Below are positions 59,624 to 64,000 of a DNA stretch of 64,000 nucleotides, piece after piece; the stretch's first letter is position 1; the number at the start of each line of letters is the position of its first letter. The DNA comes from Stropharia rugosoannulata. Lineage: Eukaryota; Basidiomycota; Agaricomycetes; Agaricales; Strophariaceae. The DNA is taken from the NCBI GenBank assembly GCA_028532985.1, contig JANCIK010000005.1, positions 2,424,501 to 2,488,500 of the forward strand. Reading direction: 5' to 3'. Under the pieces are notes generated by a model. That model saw nothing but the letters and a program-made list of their open reading frames with translations. It had not been told where the DNA came from and did no database searches. A program made the position numbers and the translations under genes.

Positions 59624-61767
59624 ACTTATAAAGGAACCTCCGACAATGCGCATGAGCAAATATTAATTGGGTCATGATAGACTAAAAAGGTAACACCGAT
59701 CGAAAAATTCAAACTTCCACCCTCAAAGTACCGCATATGTTCAGGTCATTTCGGTGAGCGTCTGCTGGAGACCCCACTTTTTCTGAAGACAAAGGAAAAC
59801 TGGCATGCAAAATTCGGAAATGAAGCAGTCCTCATTGTTGTAGTGCACTCCTGCACTCTCCTGTGAAGCCAATCGCACACATCACTATTGCTAGATTGTC
59901 ACGCAATTGATTTGCACCATTTCTGTAGGCTCTTCGTGGATGAATGCGGCACATACCCCGATTTCGTTATTTTGAGATCATCAGGGGCAGCCTTGTGATG
60001 TGTACGTTGTGTGTACGTCCCTACTGATGCGGTAAATATCAGAGCTAATTAAGACGCTTCATGCTGCCAGCTGCCAACGACGAGGCATGAACAACCTTCT
60101 TGCATACAGTAGACACTGTCTGCCAGTGATCAGAGGGGCATGTGCACCTAAGATAGTAATGCCATAATCTAAGATGGAATCTGAACCAAGTTTGTATGCC
60201 ACTTAAGTAACAGGCACGTGGCTTCAGAAAATGAAAGGCTCTACATAAGTAACTTTCACCAGATAACGGCATAGGCTTTTATTAGAACTACAGTGTGCAA
60301 TCATTGTCGCACGAATTCTACAAAACTCCGATACATTCTGAATATGAATAAATCTTGTATTATACCTCTCATATGTCCATACGAGCGAAAGATCAAGGTA
60401 CGGGAGCAAAGGATATGATTGTGATATGTGGCTAGATGCAAGTTTACTGCTAGGCCCTGCTAGACCTCTCTCTGAGCCGGTGTTCATGAGATCTCCATGT
60501 TAATGAGGTCGCGTTTCGATCGTGGCTTCGGCTCTCATGAAACAATAAACAAATGCGGTGTAAAAAGATAGGCGATGAGTCGGCCCCGTTTGCAAGTATT
60601 CAAACTAGCTGTCATGCATGAGCTAGTAGAACTTCTAATGGCGAAGGGCGTATGTAGTTGAATGCGTGCGCAAAAAAGACTTTCATGTAGACAAATGTGA
60701 CTGTCCGATGGCTAGCACGGATGCACATAGAAATCTTATTGTGGCTCGTCGGTCAACGTCGGGTTTGACGTCGGGTTTGGAGGAATTTGGCCGGATTCTG
60801 ACTGGCTGTTGTAAGTTTATCCGTCAAGTGCGTCAGATACGTCAGTCGGACATGAGCGGATTTGTGACTGCCCTTGGATTGCCCCATAACAATGATACTA
60901 GCCAAGCCGATATGGTGCCCTATCAGGTCTTATCATGACTTCATAAGTCTTGGAGCGCTTCGCTTCACATAGCTCGACGCTATAGGTTAGAAAGAGCTTA
61001 AAATTTCCCCAGAATTTTAGTGGCGATGTCATTAAATGAACTTTGTTGAGAACCTTCAGAGATATGTTGTATGTATGAATGAATATTAAATAAGGATACA
61101 GAAGGTCTTCAGAAGTCTTCAGAGAACAAAGCAGGTAGACTCGCTAGGCATTTGTTTGTACTTTGTTTGGAGCTACAAATAGGTACAACATTGGCTCGGG
61201 CCGAGCATTTCAGAGATGCCAGTCGCGGCTGGTCATGAGCCTACAAAGCAGGGTATACACAGCATACATAATTCACCACATAAACCGTGACACCACTGAT
61301 GAGGGAAGATATGTGCGTTTGTGTTCGGTTTGATTTGAAAAATACAATGAAGCAGGCGAAAGCGATGTGGAAAACATTGTGATAGCCTGAGTTTCCGGTA
61401 ATTTCTCAGAAATAATTGGTGGCTTCTCATCGTGGTCCAAATAAACCATACCAGACGTTATGCTTCCCTCAAAGCTAAGGATCAGAACTGACCAAGGAGA
61501 AAATAAGAGTATTTGTGTCCTTCCATGGGTGGTCCTATACATATTACACCACTCCAAATCTCTATGTATCTATTCCAACTGAAGCTTTGAGAATTGTTGC
61601 ACAAAGTCGAATAGGAAGCAGATGACTTGTGGATGACTCGCCTCGGCCTGGTGTACGGTGAGAAAACATGACATAATCGTACAGCATTGGTCGTCGACTC
61701 AACGTGGATTGAATGGTCAGCTTCACACCCTCATCCACTACACCAGTCGTTTATCTATTTTACAAAT
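59624..61767. other. 2.1-kb divergent upstream region of the bZIP and SF1 genes
   Basis: No gene recognised. A TATAAA-like word lies close to the bZIP start on the minus strand (near 59635). Short tandem words such as the repeated CGTCGGGTTTG near 60757-60780 and AGTCTTCAGA near 61100-61125 occur. Confidence 0.45.
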
Positions 61768-63569
61768 ATGTGGAAACCAGCTACTCGCCAAATCACTGGG
61801 ACGAATGATGGTTAGTCTACCTGTGTATCTCCGTTCCTTTTTCTTATTATTGAGCGATTTCACTCTCCTACAGTTCCTCTAGGCCAACGTCGCCGTTTCG
61901 GTCCCGCACCGGCGGACGATGCGCCTGCTCCGCAACTCGCTCAACCCTCTCCTTCAGCCTATCCGCGCGCTCAAAATCATGAGGAGAGTCCTGGAAAGCG
62001 GGGTCGTGATGAATCACCATCTAATGGAGATCCGAAAGGTAAGCAGGACAAAAAATTCACTAGTCTAACTTCGATTGCCTTGTCACATCGTGAAAGCCTT
62101 CTGACAGCAATGTGTATATGAATGTGATTTCTTTCAAATTCACTGTCTACACACGATTTCAACTAACCTGACATCATACTAACCCATCTAACATCTGTCA
62201 CCTCCAATAGTTGACCCAAATGCCCCTCGCAAGCGCCGGAGTCGTTGGGGCGATGCCAAAACTGAAATACCCGGTCTCCCCACTGCTATTTCTGCAGCGG
62301 GAGTCTCGCAGGCGCAGCTAGATAACTATGCTATCCATCTCCGTCTCGAAGAAATCAACCGGAAGCTCAGACTGAATGATTTCATTCCACCTGAAAGAGA
62401 AAGGTATGTTACGTTATTTGTCATACTTATGCATATATCGACCCATTACTTGCAGGTCACCCTCACCCCCGCCCACATATGACGGGCACGGTCGTAGGAC
62501 TAACACCCGGGAAGTACGTTATCGTAAGAAGCTTGAAGATGAACGCATCAAGCTCGTCGATCGTGCCATGAAAAATGATCCTAACTTCCGTCCTCCCGTT
62601 GAATACCACCAACAAAAGCGCTCACAGCGACCATCTGACAAAGTTTATATCCCAGTAAAAGAATTCCCCGAGATAAACTTCTTCGGTTTACTTGTAGGTC
62701 CTCGCGGCAACAGCTTGAAGAAGATGGAGAGGGAGAGTGGCGCCAAAATCAGCATCAGAGGAAAAGGAAGTGTCAAAGAAGGCAAGGCTCGTCCTGATCA
62801 ATATGCAGATGACGCTGAGGAGGACCTTCACTGCCTTGTCCTTGGTGACTCTGACGAGAAGGTTGCCGCCTGCGTTAAAATGATCAATAAAGTCATTGAA
62901 ACTGTAAGCGTCCATATTCGACTTCTATGGATCTTTCTAACTGTTTGATAGGCCGCTTCGACTCCAGAAGGCCAAAATGATCATAAGCGCAACCAGTTAC
63001 GTGAATTGGCAGCATTGAATGGAACTCTTCGCGACGACGAGAACCAAATCTGTCAGAATTGTGGTGGCGTCGGTCATCGAAAATATGACTGTCCAGAACA
63101 GCGCAACTTTACAGCTAACATCATCTGTCGTGTTTGTGGCAGCGCAGGCCATATGGCACGGGATTGTACCGTCAACAAAGATCCTAACGCTCAAGCAGTT
63201 TCTATCAATAATGCCTCACCGTCTCTTAACAGGAATGGTTTCGATTCAGAATATGCCAGCTTGATGGCTGAGTTAGGCGAAAATGCGGCTGCTGGTGATC
63301 CAGCTAAGACTCCGTGGGATGCTGTGGGTGGACACGATATAACTGCAGGCGGTTCGAATATTCCACCATGGCGTCGACCAGAGTCCTGGATACAACCTGC
63401 AAACAATCAACAGGGCGGTTACCGCCCACCTCAAGGTTATGGGGGATATGGGGCCGCAGGGTATGGAGCTGCCGGTGGGCAGTGGGCAGGTTATTCGGCA
63501 GGTGGTTACCAGCAACCTCAAGATTATGCGAACTATGCTTCGTACTATCAAGGCCAATATGCTCAGTAA
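61768..63569 (+). CDS. MSL5: Branchpoint-bridging protein (splicing factor 1)
   Basis: Recognises the intron branchpoint and bridges U1 and the U2AF complex in the first spliceosome step. The ATG at 61768 gives [14 protein letters not shown], spliced to [20 protein letters not shown]. The ULM-like basic/Trp segment RKRRSRWGD (about 62231) is the U2AF65 ligand. The SF1 helix-hairpin includes [20 protein letters not shown]. The KH-QUA2 domain runs [49 protein letters not shown] and [20 protein letters not shown]. Two CCHC zinc knuckles follow, [14 protein letters not shown] and [14 protein letters not shown]. The C-terminus is Gly/Tyr/Gln-rich ([17 protein letters not shown]) and ends YYQGQYAQ at TAA 63567-63569. 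About 490 residues, five exons. Every domain of the family is in its normal order. Confidence 0.95.
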
Positions 63570-64000
63570 CTTGGTCTATCACTAATGCGTCCCGATAACG
63601 CGGTTTCTCACCTCTGACAAATTCGTAGCACTAAACCTCTAAACAACTTTTTTTAACTAGCGCAGGCTTGACCAGCTTTACTCCGAGTTACCTGTAACCA
63701 TTTTTACGATTTGACGTTTACGAATGATTGACAATAGCGAAGTCCATTCCTTTCGGGAAGCTCTCGGAACAAGGGCTTTGTAAAGGGGACCCGATGTTGG
63801 TGCCCTTCGCGCGAGCAAGCTCATCCTTTGAGTTGCCATTATGTTACGGAAACCTGGGCATGTATTTAAAAATGCATGTTAATTTGTTTTATTTACTTTT
63901 CGCCTTTTCTTCCTGGTTGACCTCGAGGGTATATCCTCTACCGATTCCTCTATGTCCTTTCGCTTTGTTGTAGTTACTGGTGATTGCTTAATAAAACATG
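63570..64000. other. Region downstream of the SF1 gene to the window end
   Basis: Probably the SF1 3' untranslated region, then noncoding DNA; no gene recognised before the window ends. Confidence 0.45.

Overview
The window looks like nuclear DNA of a mushroom-forming basidiomycete (Agaricomycetes). Almost every gene is broken by many short GT-AG introns of about 45-80 bases, genes are packed on both strands, and the protein set is fungal: class I sesquiterpene synthase, Git3-type receptor, GIT1-type permease, hybrid histidine kinase, homocitrate synthase of the aminoadipate lysine pathway, TRAP-alpha and a Ras1 with a long fungal tail. No rRNA, tRNA, CRISPR array, phage or intact transposon was recognised. 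All gene models were spliced by eye from conserved motifs and reading frame, so outer limits are firmer than every internal junction.

Layout. 1-11.5 kb: the end of an RWD/Prp3_C protein (-), a Rieske-containing AIF-like oxidoreductase (+), DNA polymerase eta (+), a Git3-like seven-helix receptor (+) and a Wss1-type DNA-protein crosslink protease (+). 12.3-16 kb: a GPI-anchored Ser/Thr-rich surface protein (-) and a citrate synthase (-). 18.5-22 kb: a GIT1-like glycerophosphodiester permease (+) and the proteasome/BRCA2 partner Sem1/Dss1 (-). 22.6-28.4 kb: a low-complexity protein of unknown role (-), a CIA30 complex I assembly factor (+) and Ras1 (-). 29.7-33.6 kb: TRAP-alpha (-), the COMPASS/CPF WD40 subunit Swd2 (-) and RNA polymerase subunit Rpb5 (+), the last two sharing a 77-base divergent promoter. 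33.6-40.4 kb: a gene-poor stretch holding one sesquiterpene synthase (+). 40.4-44.7 kb: one long gene (-) joining cystathionine beta-lyase in frame to mevalonate kinase, divergent from the SWR1 subunit Vps71 (+). 45.3-57.2 kb: homocitrate synthase (+), a GAF-GAF-histidine kinase-receiver protein (-) and dolichol kinase (-). 58.4-63.6 kb: a bZIP-like factor (-) and branchpoint-binding protein SF1/BBP (+).

How they work together. Most are unlinked housekeeping functions. Three lie around DNA damage (Pol eta, Wss1, Dss1), and the Wss1 and Dss1 promoters each carry paired ACGCGT boxes. Isoprenoid supply is a second theme: a farnesyl-diphosphate-using synthase lies 2.2 kb from the mevalonate kinase part of the fusion, and dolichol kinase is further along.

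The strongest oddities are the cystathionine beta-lyase/mevalonate kinase fusion; four microexons of 7-15 bases that encode core motifs of four different proteins; a bZIP-like basic region with the usual Asn displaced; and a degenerate second receiver domain in the histidine kinase.
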